A stretch of DNA of 64,000 nt from Gorsachius magnificus (lineage: Eukaryota; Chordata; Aves; Pelecaniformes; Ardeidae): NCBI GenBank assembly GCA_034008185.1, contig CM067081.1, forward strand, positions 30,998,806 through 31,062,805. The letters run 5' to 3'. Position 1 is the stretch's first letter. Each line of letters opens with the position of its first letter. A program made the position numbers and the translations under genes. A model generated the notes under the pieces. It saw only the letters and a program-made list of their open reading frames with translations. It was not told the origin of the DNA and made no database searches. Shown piece by piece: positions 35,222 to 48,100 of this stretch.

Positions 35222-38200
35222 TAAATAGGACTGTTTTGCAGTTTGTGGTTTCTGAAGCATGCACACAAACTAACAAGTACGTCTTAAGTCTGTACTCTCT
35301 CCAGAAGGGGAAAGCCACAATCAAATACTAACAGAAGTGTCTTATCTTCACTGAATGTTGATTTGCCCACTCCTTATTTTCTCATCTTTATCCCTTGTGA
35401 ATTTTTAAGTTCATTTCCGTATTTTCTAACATCTCTATGCATCATCTGTAACTGAATTTCATAGCAATTAACACCCCAGGACATATCAATTGTGGAAGGG
35501 AAGCCTGAGAAATAAGCTCAGGGCATTCCTGAAGATGGGCATTGCAGAGCTAATGATTAATCATAATATGCATAATAATAAGGATGGTGACGGCTATGTG
35601 AAGAGTAACATATGGCAAACGATAGTGTAAATATTCTTCACTCAGCCTTTTTGCTTTTTGTCTTGATACTCGTTTTGCATCTTGGAATGTCAGTATTGAG
35701 AAAGAATTAACAAACAGATTAAATTACAAATCCATCAGTGCAAAAGTATTGTGTTCCTGCAGTTAGGATGCAAAAAAGACACAAATAACTTCCTACCTAG
35801 TTATTTTAAAATATTTAAAGCAGAATAGCAAATAGGCATTAAATGAAACACTCCAGCGCTGACTGATTGATGTTAGTTTATCCGGGCTCGAAGAGACTTT
35901 TCTTCCTCGGATGAAATGAGCATTGCCATGTGGCATTGCCAAAGCGGGGGCTTTCTTTGGCACAACTGATGCCACCTGAGTTCAACTTTCAGCTTCCCGA
36001 ATTACTTATGCAATCCCAGCTCCCATAAGGGATTAACCTGCTGCTCTTTGTCCCAATGTCTTGCTTGGGGCTGGCTGGCTCTTGGTGTGAAATCCACAGC
36101 CCTACACACTGCAGCAATGCTCCTCGCACCTGCACGAACCCGTTGGAGCTCACCTGGCCTGGCACCTTTGCGACTTGCCATGGCCCAGCACATCAGCTCA
36201 GGGTATCCATGTTTTTCCCCTAAGACTTGAGCTCTGCCCATTGCCTCCCTTTGCAGCCAGCCACAGCAGCGCCCTTTGGGGACAGGCGGCATGGCAACTC
36301 GCGCCAACATGTCACATCCCAGGCCACCATGTTGGCCCAAAACTGGCTGCCCCAGAGGGTTGGCCATCAACCCCAGCAAGCTGGAGAGGACAGACGGCAC
36401 CATAAATCCTTGGAGTGGAGGTGCTCAGCTCTGGGGCAACGCTCTATTGCATCCGAATAAGGGGTCGGAGGGGGACACACAGGGACTGGTCATGGGAAGA
36501 AGCGGGGCAGTGCAGGGTGGCAGCTGCCACCCCACTGAGCACTGGGTGACCCCTGTAAGCATCAGCTGGGCAGGAGTTGCTCCAGGGTCCCTGTGACGGC
36601 AGAGGCTATGGAGACCCTCCTCCAGCTTAAACCGGACTCGCCTCCTTTCAGCACAAGCCTAAGGGGGATGTAAGCGGTTAAATCCCCGCGTCTTTCCCAG
36701 ACAGAGCATGATTTTACACAGCCCTGCCCTCTCCTCCTCCTTTCTAACCCACAGCTTTAGGATTGTACGGTTTTCTTTCATTTCACCTTGGGTTTATTAA
36801 GAAGGAAAACAATTATTCTCTAGCCAGTTGAAACAATTGTCAAATAATCTGCTGTGACCAGGCAGAAGGGAAAAATGTGGGGGAAAAATACCCGTCCTCC
36901 TCTGCCAAGTGGCCTTCCAAAGGAATAACCGCTCCTCCGGCTGATTACAGGTGTCAGGTTGCCTCAGGATCCCTTGGTGATTTTATAGGATGATCCACCA
37001 AGGAAACACATTACACAACTCTGAGCCGATGGGTTTATCTGGGCGGCTGCCAGATACATGCATGCAGAGATACAGTCCGGGCCATGCCCTGCCCCCCCCC
37101 GCTTCCCACGGTGGCGTGGCTTTGCTGGAGACCTGGGATGGGCTTCATGGTCCATGTCCTGCCTGGAGACCTGCATGGCTGGGACCTCTGCCTGGGCAGA
37201 GGTCCCAGCGCTTGTGGGGAGAAAACTTTTGAGGAGGAGGTAATGCTTTTTAGGGCAGCATCTGAGGAAAGGTGTTAGTCCACAGCAGTGTGGAAACCTG
37301 GAGAAGGTCCTTTTCTCTTGGGTAAACTGCAAGTTCTCAGCTTACTGAAGATACGAGAGCGCATGTAGTTATCAAACTGCAGTAAAACTGTGTGATTTTT
37401 TGTAGAACATCATTATTTGTCGCCCAGAAGAGGCACAAAAATGCAGTAGCTTTTCCCCGCTTTCTTTCCCAGACACACCGATGTTTGCTGTGCCCCAGAA
37501 ACAACCCTTGCGCTTCAGTGTCTTCTTTGTAAAGCTCACCTAAAATCCAGCGTTGTCAGCAGTTTGCCATGTCCATCAGCAGGAGACACTCGGTACACTG
37601 AAACAGTCATGCTGTTGCGAAACCGCCCTGGTGTATAATTCAACAAGTGTTGCTGCTCACTTAACCTTTTCATCCTGTGTTGCGCCAAGGGCCGTGAATG
37701 ATTTTAAGAGGGTGACTTGCATCCCTCAGCAATTTCCGAGGACACCGTCTTTTTAGAATAATGAATACGTGATTCATGGCCAATAATTTAATCATTTTTA
37801 TGTGCTTCTCTGCTAGGTTGAGGATGTTCAAAAAGCCTTTGGCCCCGGAGTATGTGCGTCTGTGTTCAGAGGCTGAAGGTGATGGGCATAGCCCGTACCA
37901 CCCATGCTCATTGCTCAGGCACGCTGGTGTGTGGTGGCTAAAGGAGACAATCTAATCTTTAATCTTTCTACTTTCTCCCCAGTTTAAATCAATACCAAAA
38001 GCAGAGGGGATGTGCTTGTGATTTGGCTTAAGTCTGCTTGTGATCTCAGTAAGCCGAATTGAGATCAGGCATTTTTATGGCATAGCATGTGGCTTCTTAC
38101 ATGTAACCCCCTCATTTCAAGGACAGCTTGGAGAAAGGAAGGGAAGGCAAGGGAAAAGCAACAGTCCTGTGGTGACAAAGCCATTCCCATGTTTCCTGGG

Positions 38201-40913
38201 GAAACCTGCTATGGGGGCCCATCAGAGAGTGGTCCAAAAAAAAACCCCAGGCCAGCCAAACTTGCCATGAAGGAACCCAAGTGCAACAAAACTAGCCACC
38301 AGTGCCCTTTACAAGACTTGTGCCTGCTAAATCTGAAGATGAAAGATGATGCTTGGAAAACTAATTACTTGAGCCTTAATTGGGTTCTTTGCTCTCCCCT
38401 GTGTTGAATCCCTGCTGCTCAAGAAGAGATTTGTAGGACCAGGGCAACGAGCTTTTCTGAATGCTGCGAGGCGAGAATGGTGACAGGGAAGGGTCCCTGG
38501 TGGCACTGAGTGCATGGAGCAGAGCAGATGCTATGCCTTCAGAGCCAAACTGTAGTTATAACTCACGGGGTAGCATTTGGAAAGCGTTTGACATGGCGTT
38601 ATCCATTATTTTGAAGGGTACGGAGGAAAGGAAAGGCAGCAGCCAGTCCAGGTCTGAAGCAATGCGACTTGTGGTCCCTGCTTCATTAGGAGCATGCATC
38701 TGCTCTGTGTCCCTTACCCATTTCTTGGGGTGGGTTTCTCACAGGTGGGTTAAAAAGACAATTCCTTGAGCTGTGGAGAGGGCTGGCACCTTGGGAAGTC
38801 ACTGCTGTAATAGACTGCTTTGGACTTATGCTTGTGACAGTTATCCAGGTTGCTGCTGGTGTTTCCCTTGCCCATCACCATGGCATCTTTTGTCACTGTG
38901 ACTGGTCTTTGCAGAGATCTCCTGCTGATCTGCCAGAAATGCAACCTGGGCAGCGATTAAGGAGAGCTGATGAAAGGTATCTGCCCTCTAATTCGTTGGT
39001 TCAATTCTTGGCATCCTTTTGGGAAATGAACTGAAATGTCAATGCTAAATAATACTATGAGAGATTTATTGCTATTTTAATGCTATAAGTAACTTCCAAA
39101 AAGTACAGCTCCAAACAACATGTGTCTATTGGTAAATATTTCTAAGATGTGAAGTTTTAATAGCTGCATTCATCTTCCTGAATTGCATTTCTACTAGATT
39201 TACGAAATGAATTCGTATTTCACTCTCTCCCTACCAATATGGGTTGCTAATGGTCTGCATAGAAATCTTAGCATTTCTGCCTCAGCTGTTAAATGAAAAA
39301 GTTAAGTGTAAAGGGAAGGTGAACAGCGAGTGGCCTTCTTCCCTCCTCATAATCCACAAGGATTTCCCCTCCAGCTTCAGGACCCCCATGTATATTACCA
39401 GTGCTTGATACCACTGAAAAATGTAACTGTAATTATTAGCCAACCACCAGCAGCACCTAGCGAGGCTCCAGACAAAACCCCAAACGTACCAACCATCAAA
39501 CCAGGTATTTACACCACCTCAGTCTTCTGAGATGCACCTCAGTCTTCTGAGCTTCTGTCGTAAGCAGAGATATTTATTCTGGAACCTACAAAGTTTCAGA
39601 TATAACAGTCATCAGTCAGTGCAGGTTGAGCATATTCGGAGCAGAGATACCCCCTGCACCGGTGTCACGGCTGTGAGCTTAAATTAAAAAGCACAGTTAC
39701 CTTTTGTAGCCTGGAGCACTGTTATCTCTTCAAATACAAGGAAGCCCTATTCCTTTCACACTGATGGAGCGTTGCCAGGGATTCACCAAGTATGCTCTAT
39801 AGAACATTTTTTTTAAAAAAATAAATTAAAAACTGTGGCACTGACATAATTATCTGAAGTCTCGCTTATTACCTGGAAGGACAGAAATTTGGCGGGAATT
39901 TTGGCAGAGCCAGCGCTGATTTTCTGCCAGGCAAAGAATTCCCTGTAGCCAAGAGGATGGCTTTCAGTTTCTCTTCCACTTGGCCTCCCTCTTGTTTTAA
40001 TACTGTCTTGCTGAGTGATGACAAGGGACGTGGGGTTGTGAGGAGCAGAGGGGGATGGCAGCTCAGCATTTCATAAAGTGACCAGCGCTCCTGCCAAGGG
40101 GCAAGTGGGAGCGTGGGGGTCTCTGCCGGGGGGGGGTCTCTGAAGGGACCCACCCAGGAGTCACTCTGAATGGGGGCCCCTGCTGCTACCATTTTTCGAA
40201 GTGGATGAAGAAGTCTCACAGGGTTTGGGGGTTTACCACTGTTCTTTTTCCTCCCTGCTTGTATTTACCTTGGCAGCAGGGGAAACCCCTGAGTCGTGCT
40301 GCTGCAGGTTTGCTGGAGGGTTTCTGGAAGGTCCTGGTGTTCTCTCGCTTAGAAGCTGGCTGAGGGCAGGAAAAACAGCTTGGGAAAAGACAAAAAAAAA
40401 CCAAAAAACAACCTAAAGCAACTCTCTCCCTTTTTCTCTTTTCCCCCTGGATCAGTTCTCTGACCTGGCTCACCACCAGCCTGACAACCACCCGGACCCA
40501 CTTGTGGTGGGGACCCCTGGGAAGCAGAACCAGCCGTCATGGCTGGGCTGGCAGGGGGCATGCTGCCCCAAAAGGCAGCACCCCCATCCCCGCCTAAATA
40601 AATGGGTATAAAATATAAATTTCAGCTAAATTTTAGTAGCCACACCGGGCTGGCTGACACCCAGTTCAACTCAGCCAGATTTTACATCAACTGTGTTGAA
40701 TCATCATAAAACTATCTGCAAACAAATGCTTACAAAAAGCTCCCTCCCCTCTCAATTACTCCACACTCGTGTTTTTTATTTGTGTTATGTTGTCATCATC
40801 ATGCTTTGGCTTAGATAGAGCATTGCCAACACTCGTGCTCTTTGAGGTTGCACTTTAAATCCACTGCAGCTTGAGACAAGCAGTGAAGCAGGAATTACAG
40901 GGCTCCTTATTAG
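35222..40913. other. Intergenic, no gene recognised
   Basis: No coding exon or recognised transposon. A short 20-bp-spaced direct repeat is at 39515-39551. Overlapping ORFs at 36.0-36.6 and 37.0-37.3 kb look like chance frames in GC-rich sequence. Confidence 0.5.
39515..39551 (+). repeat. 20-bp tandem duplication
   Basis: CACCTCAGTCTTCTGAG occurs at 39515-39531 and again at 39535-39551, offset by 20 bp. It is probably a small slippage duplication. Confidence 0.85.
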
Positions 40914-41193
40914 TTTTCTTTTCTTTTCTTTTCTTTTCTTTTCTTTTCTTTTCTTTTCTTTTCTTTTCTTTTCTTTTCTTTTCTTTTCTTTTCTTTTCTT
41001 TTCTTTTCTTTTCTTTTCTTTTCTTTTCTTTTCTTTTCTTTTCTTTTCTTTTCTTTCTTTCTTTTCTTTTCTTTTCTTTTCTTTTCTTTTCTTTTCTTTT
41101 CTTTTCTTTTCTTTTCTTTTCTTTTCTTTTCTTTTCTTTTCTTTTCTTTTCTTTTCTTTTCTTTTCTTTTCTTTTCTTTTCTTTTCTTTTCTT
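40914..41193. repeat. (TTTTC)n pentanucleotide array, about 280 bp
   Basis: Roughly 56 tandem TTTTC units, interrupted once by two TTTC units at about 41051-41060. The strand is purely pyrimidine over more than 280 bases. It is followed by a CTCTC-type tract to about 41233. The long Phe/Leu/Ser ORF and the Lys/Arg/Glu ORF over it are products of the repeat. Confidence 0.98.
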
Positions 41194-41915
41194 CCTCACC
41201 TTTCCTCGCCCTTCCTCTCCTCTCCTCTCCTCTGTCTACTCAGCTGAGTCCCATGGGGATGCACTGGGGTGCCCTTGTGCCAGCCAGCCCACGAGAGCAG
41301 GGCAAGGAGCTGAAGACACTCACATTTAAGCAAGCTCGCTCCACAGCTGGTGAGATGCCATTGTAGCAAGCGGTTGTCGTCACCCGCTCTGCTGGTTGTA
41401 ATAATAAAAAGAGACAGTTTAGAGCTGTACAGCTCTGACTGGGAGCGTTTCCCAGCTCCTGGCTCTGTCTGTGCTTCTCAGCCATGCCCTGGCTTTGCTC
41501 TGCATTGTGCAGAGCCTGAAGTGCCTCAACCTGTGTGACATTAAGGTCTCCTGTCTGCAGCTCTGCAGCCTCCTCACTGCTCTGTGTCTCACCCGCCATG
41601 CTCCTGGGTTCTCTCCAGCCCCTCAGCGGTGGTTTTCCCTTGTCAGCCCATGTTGGTTTTGTCTTATTTTCATGGCCCTGCACCTGCAAGCCCTGCTATG
41701 AGGCCGTGAGAAGTGATGGCCATCAGTGTGGGAATCACCTTCCTTTCCCACATCTCTTCCTATTCCTGGGCTGTTGCTCTTGGTTTACATTAGGGGACTT
41801 ACAAAATGCATGCACAAAGCTTCACAAGCAACCAGTGTGCCCCATCAGCGTGTGCTCCCATCAGCACCAACAGCTTTGTAAGCAGGAGCAACCAACAGGG
41901 AGTCTGAGGGGGGTC

Positions 41916-41939
41916 AAAAAAAAAAAAAAAAAGAAAAAT
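41916..41939. repeat. A-rich run
   Basis: Seventeen A followed by GAAAAA-type sequence. Confidence 0.8.
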
Positions 41940-43456
41940 ACATATAGTTACCATGGGAAATTTGTCTGCAGGGAGGGCACCCATGCCCAGGGGAGGACAC
42001 TCCTCTGGGGACCTCCTGTTTGTTCTCCACCCAGCTGGCCACAGGGCCAAGTTTTCCTTTCTCTTCTGTTTCTCTCCTTTTATTTTTTTATCTTTCCCCA
42101 AAAGCAGCTATTACCTCTGGAATCAATGCATACCAGCAGCTACAGACCCTGTGAATAAATCTTTGCACAGGTCCAGCTGTCTCAACATCTTCCACACAAC
42201 AGCCCCGGGGGAGGCTGCAGACAGTGGAGTGCCAGCCAGCGGGCGAACACCGACAGCAAAATGGTGATCATCTTCCCTTGGGACCTGGTGCCCGCCAGCC
42301 CCTGACACTCCTGCATTGGGATCATGCAGGGGCAGGCTCCAGGTGTGACGCAGAGCTAGGCAACCAGGAGAAGAGGTCCACGTGATACCTGGTGGCCTGC
42401 GGGAAGAGGTCCATCCAGGCACAGCCCTGCTGCAGCACCCTCGCTGCACAAAGTCAAGGTCCATCAGAAAGGCAGAGAGCTGTGAGCAAAGAAACTGCCT
42501 GTGTAGTTGTTTCTTCCTTCATCATACATTATCTTCAAACACTTAAGGCAGCACCAAAGATGAAAACAAATTCTTATTCTCAGCCAAAACAACTCACAAG
42601 GCTTCCTGTTTTGATTAACAACTCCAGTCTAAAGGGGGGGTGCATGAATATACAAAACAAGGCTAGGATCCATTTTCCTGCCTCCCCTCTTCCGTGGCAC
42701 CATTTCAGCAGTACTTCACTGGGAAGAGCCTAATGGGTTCCCGGTGCACGTGAGCCACATCAGGTATCACTAGAAAGCCATTCAAAAGGATGACTGCAGG
42801 CCTGCTTTAAAAAGTGACAGTGTAAAAATAGCACTCCCTCACTTGACACGTCTGACCAAGTAGAGCAGATCTCTACGTGCGCCTGGAAAATAGCTATTTA
42901 CTTTCATGACCGAAATGAAACCCTCTCCCTGCAAGCATGCACCCATATGCTCAGCCTTCCGCATGTGTGGCGTCTGGTTTATTCAGTCAAAATAGCTGCG
43001 CACATTGTTATTTTCAGGATTTGAGAAGCTATTGCCATGGGGACTGAAGATCCAAATAGATCCTGAGATCAGATCACAGGAGGTTTTAAAATAAAATTGT
43101 AATTTCTGCCAATAATCATGTGAAACCGGCTTCAATGTGGGGACTCGCCGCTTTGGTGACTTCTTATAAAATGAAGTTACTGAAACAAGAATATTATATG
43201 TTCTTCATAACAGCCTGCTACCAAATGTATAATTATTTGCAGGCTTTAGGTAAGCAGAACATCTACTCAAATGAGCAGGAGATGTGGCAGTAGCCAGCTG
43301 TAGTGGGTCTGTGATAGGATCAGAAGCATAACTACACTTGGATTTTCTTCCATCAAGGCACACAGAGGGAAGCGTCTCTTGCTCCAGATTCACATAGCAC
43401 TGCACCTGTGGCTTTCTTATCTCAGCAGCAAGACTAGTTATTACACAGAGAGAGAT

Positions 43457-43469
43457 TATATATATATAT
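43457..43469. repeat. (TA)n microsatellite
   Basis: About six TA units after an AGAGAGA stretch. Confidence 0.8.
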
Positions 43470-44149
43470 GTAAAATAAACATATATCTAAACTTATACCA
43501 GAGTAGAAACTAAAACTTGTTTTGGAGAACAGAAGTTATTGGACTCTGCCTCTACTTCTGCATAATCTCTGCAGCGAAGTGATCTCAGGCCACGCTATCA
43601 GCTCTGGCAAATGAAGCAATGTCAGGGCAGGTTAATACTTGGATATGAGAACACGAAAGAAAATCTGCCTTTCTAAGGATGCTGTAATCAGAGCTGCATT
43701 AACCAGGGATGGAGACAGCCTGCTCTGGGTGGGTGTGGGGAGGCACTGGCTGCACCACGTGCACCCAGCATGGAAATGCACATTGGGCTGCTCGGACCGA
43801 GGGGAGTGGGGGGAACCAGAAGCCCCCCGGATCCACCTCAGTAAATCTTTGTCTTGTCTGTCATAATTATTTGCATTAAATTGGTTTTGCTTATACAAAA
43901 TGCTCTTAATCTGAGTTAGTGAAATGAGGTCACATCCAAGTGAAGGCTGCTAATAACCTTCAACAATGCGAGCACTGGAGATACTTTGTGTCACTGCAAT
44001 TCCACTTTGAGATACTTCTGCTAAAAAAAAATGCCTATTTTCTGCAGTGCAGGTGTAAGTCCTGCAGCTCTCAGCGACACTGTTTAGGAGAAAAAGTGTA
44101 TTGCTAACATGTGCCAAAAACTGAAACAAGTCATCATGCTTTGTGATGC

Positions 44150-45157
44150 TGTGGTGGGTTGACCCTGGCTGGACGCCAGGTGCCCCCCAGAGCCGCTCTA
44201 TCACTCCCCTCCTCAGCTGGACAGGGGAGAGAAAAATATAGCAAAACGCTCATGGGTCGAGATAAGGACAGGGAGAGATCACTCAGCAATTACCATCATG
44301 GGCAAAACAGACTCAACTTGGGGAAATCAGTTTAATTTACTACCAATCAAATTAGAGTAGGGTAATGAAAAATAAAAACAAGTCTTAAAAACACCTTTCC
44401 TCAACCCTCCCTTCTTCCTGGGCTCAACTTTGTTCCCCATTTTCTCTACATGCTGCCCCTGAGGGGTGCAGGGGGAACAGGGAATGGGGGTTGGGGTCAA
44501 TTCATCACACGCTGTCTCTGCCACTCCTTCCTCCCCAGGGGAGGGCTCCTCACCCTCTGCCCCAGCCCCAGCCTGGGGTCCCTCCCACAGCAGACAGTCC
44601 TCCACAAACTGCTCCAACCTGAGTCCTTCCCATAGGCTGCAGCTCTCCACGAACTGCTCCAGCGTGGGTCCATCCTTCCCACGGCGTGCAGTCCTTCAGG
44701 AACAGATTGCTCCAGTGTGGGTCCCCCGTGGGGTCACCAGCCCTGCCAGCAAAGCCTGGGCTCCTCTCCCCATGGGGCCACAGGCCCTGCCTGGAGCCTG
44801 CTCCAGCACGGGCTTCCCATGGGGTCACAGCCTCCTTTGGGCCCCCCGGGGCCTCCCGGGCTGCGGTGGGGATCTGCTCCACCATGGACCTCCCTGGGGC
44901 CCGGCCGGGGGGGGGCCCCCCATATTCTCACTCCTCTCTCCAGCCGCAGTTGTTCTTTTTTTTTTCCCCTTTTAAAATATGTTATCCCAGAGGCTACCAC
45001 CATTGCTGATGGGCTCAGCCTTGGCCAGCGCTGGGTCCGTCTTGGACCCACCTGGCATTGGCTGTCTCAGACACAGGCAAAGCTTCTGGCAGGTTCTCAC
45101 AGAAGCCACCCCTGTAGCCCCCCCAGTAACAAAACCTTGCCATGCAATCCCAATACA
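44150..45157 (-). mobile_element. Solo ERV LTR, full length (about 1.0 kb)
   Basis: The element begins TGTGGTGGGTTGACCCTGG and ends CATGCAATCCCAATACA, giving TG...CA termini and 1,008 bp. The flanking pentamers are GATGC (44145-44149) and GATGT (45158-45162). They match at four of five positions, as expected for an aged 5-bp target-site duplication. No retroviral genes adjoin it, so it is a solo LTR. By comparison with the family form I know, the transcribed strand is the minus strand. Inside are degenerate direct repeats of about 45 bp, with cores such as CTCCACAAACTGCTCCAA and CTCCACGAACTGCTCCAG (44590-44720). Several long ORFs over the element are LTR sequence. Confidence 0.9.
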
Positions 45158-48100
45158 GATGTAACGTGCTAGCTATTCACATCTGTGCTAGTGAAATACA
45201 TCTGGCTATGGTAGATCAAACAACCATTTCCCCATTCATCCATGGACATTAACACGTGTCAGTCAATATATATCACTCAGTACCCGTTCAAAACAGCAGC
45301 GTCACAGCACCATGATGTTTAGGAAGCTGACTTTCAGCAAGGCTTTGCATTATGTTTTGGAGGTGATGAAGTTACTTTAACCACAGAGCTCCAAACCTGC
45401 AGTTTGGTTACTTCAGAAGTGATCCTCCAATGCCACCAAAACAGAGGCTACAAGAGAAAAGCCACCTCCTTCCCCTATTCTGCCGAAATACAGAGAACTG
45501 TCTGATGTGCTTCAAAACTCTCATTGCTTGGGCTGTCAGCACAAGGGATTTTGCCAGATAAGGCCTGACCTGGCAGGCTACCAGTGCTCCAGATTTTAAG
45601 TGTTAAACACATTTTAAGTGCTCACTAAAATGAGGTTGTTCTGTCTGGATTGCCTTTAGGAGACCAACCAAGTCCAACCAGGTCTCTCCTGTGTTTCATA
45701 GTCCAACTGTAGCCCTGAGCTGGGTACAGGCTGGTTTGCAGGAGCTTCAATACCTCTGGGGAGGACAGGCCATGGGCATGCATCCTGCCACTTGACAGGA
45801 GTAGGCTGTGACAGCAGAGCTGCCTAGCCACTGCTGAACCTCACCAATACCAGGCCTGGCCAGCACACCCAGCTCCTCATTGTCCATCTCGTGCACACAC
45901 TGCGACCACAGCAAAATATATAGTGCCATCATCATGCTGTAAGTGATGCTGATGGGGTCTGATCACAGAGGATTGCCCCAAGCTCACCCACAGTCTTCAA
46001 GGAGAGGCCAGATGGTTCGTAGCAGGTGGATCTTCCTCATGCTAGAGCTTACAGGCTGAAATATGCACTGTGGCTGATGACAGTTGTTCCCCATGGACCC
46101 AGTGGCCTTCTCCTCATAGATGGAGAGAAGCAACCTTCAGCTGGTCCCATGACTCTTGCAGAATGGAGTACAGGGGGATTTGGGTGGCTAACCCTGAGTC
46201 CCAGGGCTCCAAAGACAGGCTTTGCCTTGCCCTCTGTGACATTCTCTGCCTCGCCGCAGTCTCCACAGCTTGCACAAGGGCTTCGAGGACTCCTTTTGCC
46301 TAAAGGATGTACCAAGACAGGGTTTTCCTGGTGGTGTTGGCACAGCCTGGCACTGCCACGGCTGATGGACCTGGTTCCCTGGCCAGGAGAGCCACCTGGA
46401 AAGCCACATAGGGCTACCTGCACCATACCCCCAGAGTCATAACATGTGGACTTGCACCATCAAGGATATCACCCAGGAGCATTGACTCTCCCCTTCTCTT
46501 TGCCATGACACAGAAGTAATCCTCTCCTGCTCCAGAAGGCAAGGAATGTGTTACCCCATACCCTGTGACTAGCACGTTTAAAGGGGATCTATATTACCTC
46601 TGCAGTCTCCCAAATAGGATGCCATTATTTACCTGGTTGCAGACCACTTCTGCAGTTATCTGCCTCCCAGACACGCTCCCCTCTCACTGTCTCTGCCACT
46701 GTATTCTGTGCATTCATAATGAAGAGAAGAAAGCAAAACTCCCAATTATGACAATTAAATTATCCACTTAGAAATATAAATTAAGAGAGCCATCCTGTGG
46801 ACAGCCACTCCCAGGTCCTCAGGGACCTTTCCTGTAAACTGCATCCTTTTGCTGTCTCCTCCAGGCACAAGTGTAGTCTGTGCCAGGGATTTCCTGGCCC
46901 TTTTTGGCTCTGGGGATGGGCTTCAACTGGTGCATCTCCAGTCTGCCTGGAGGCCAAAGGCTGCCAAAGGCTCTGAGATGTGGAGCAGACCGTGTGGAGC
47001 TGTTCCTACCAGGAAAACCAGCGAGCCCATCAAGTTTTGATGTCTGTGACACAGCCCAGCCCAGCTTCCTGAGCACCTGCATCCCAAGGCCAAAGCCTAG
47101 GGGACTGGTGGATCCATGGGTCTGCAAATGGTATCTCAGGAGCTTTGTTTGGATTGAAGTTCTGGGCAGGATGGCATTCTGGCTGCTGATCACCATCTGC
47201 CTTAAATTTGGGAGACCTGGCCATGCTCTGGTGTAAGTCTCCATGCCACCTCTGGTTCTGCGGCAGCCTGGAGCTCAGACATCAGGAGAAAGGGATGTCT
47301 TCAACTCCAGGTGGGTGCCTGGGCTCTGAGCACATTCCCCTCCTCCTGGGGCTTGGGCTGCCCGGGCCCGGGGCCAGCTTTGAACAGTGCAGCTGGCTGG
47401 CCTTGAATCAAAGAGCTGTTTGAGAACAAGCTGTGAGGAGCTTCGGCAGGGACTCGCTCCCCTGATCTCGGGAGCTGCTTTTAAGCAGGGCTTTTGCCCT
47501 TAGCCTCTGCCTGAGCTACACTGCAGCTATGCCTGTACCTGGCCATATAACTCACCAGTCCGGACCCTGACGTGACCTGGGACCTGCCTCATCACTATGG
47601 TCTTGTCTGGTGATTTGGCTTTTGACTGACCTCAGCTACCATCACCCAACCACGCTCTTCTTGCTTGGGTCTCATGGCAGCAGGCCCTTGTCCATGAAGC
47701 CCCTACATGATCCCCACCTGCTGTCACCCTCAACCCCAGCTCACCTTCTTGTGTAGAGCTGCCTGACAGTGGGAAACAGCAGAAGATGAGGATCCAGTGT
47801 GTACCTACTCTGGGGTTTCTTGTGAGAATAGTGGAGGAGGAAAGTGATGCTCTATCCTGGGAGGAGCTTCCCCTAATTCTTCTCCCGGTCAAAGTGTGGA
47901 CAAAGATGCTGGGACAGCAACTTGGCTCAGGCTGAACACAGAGGGCCTGTGAATAACCAAAGGTTTCATGGTTCCTCCTTCACTAGCAACATCCCCCAGA
48001 TTCTGGAAACACTAGCAGACCAGCCAGCTGCTCCCTCAATGCTTCTGTTCCTGGCCTGCAGATAACGAGGCATTTATAAATCCCAACCTTGGGCTGTTCA

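Larger units (their letters stand above)
41234..44149. other. Intergenic, no gene recognised
   Basis: A simple A-run at 41916-41939 and a TA microsatellite at 43457-43469 are the only repeats seen. A 207-codon ORF crossing the A-run has no family resemblance and is not called. Confidence 0.5.

Noticed and set aside
40855..41329. ORFs of 114 and 152 codons over the TTTTC array
   Set aside because: They are periodic Lys/Arg/Glu and Phe/Leu/Ser peptides produced by the pentanucleotide repeat on each strand.
46026..47244. Cluster of 100-140 codon ORFs on both strands
   Set aside because: Mutually overlapping frames in GC-richer intergenic sequence, without domains or exon borders.
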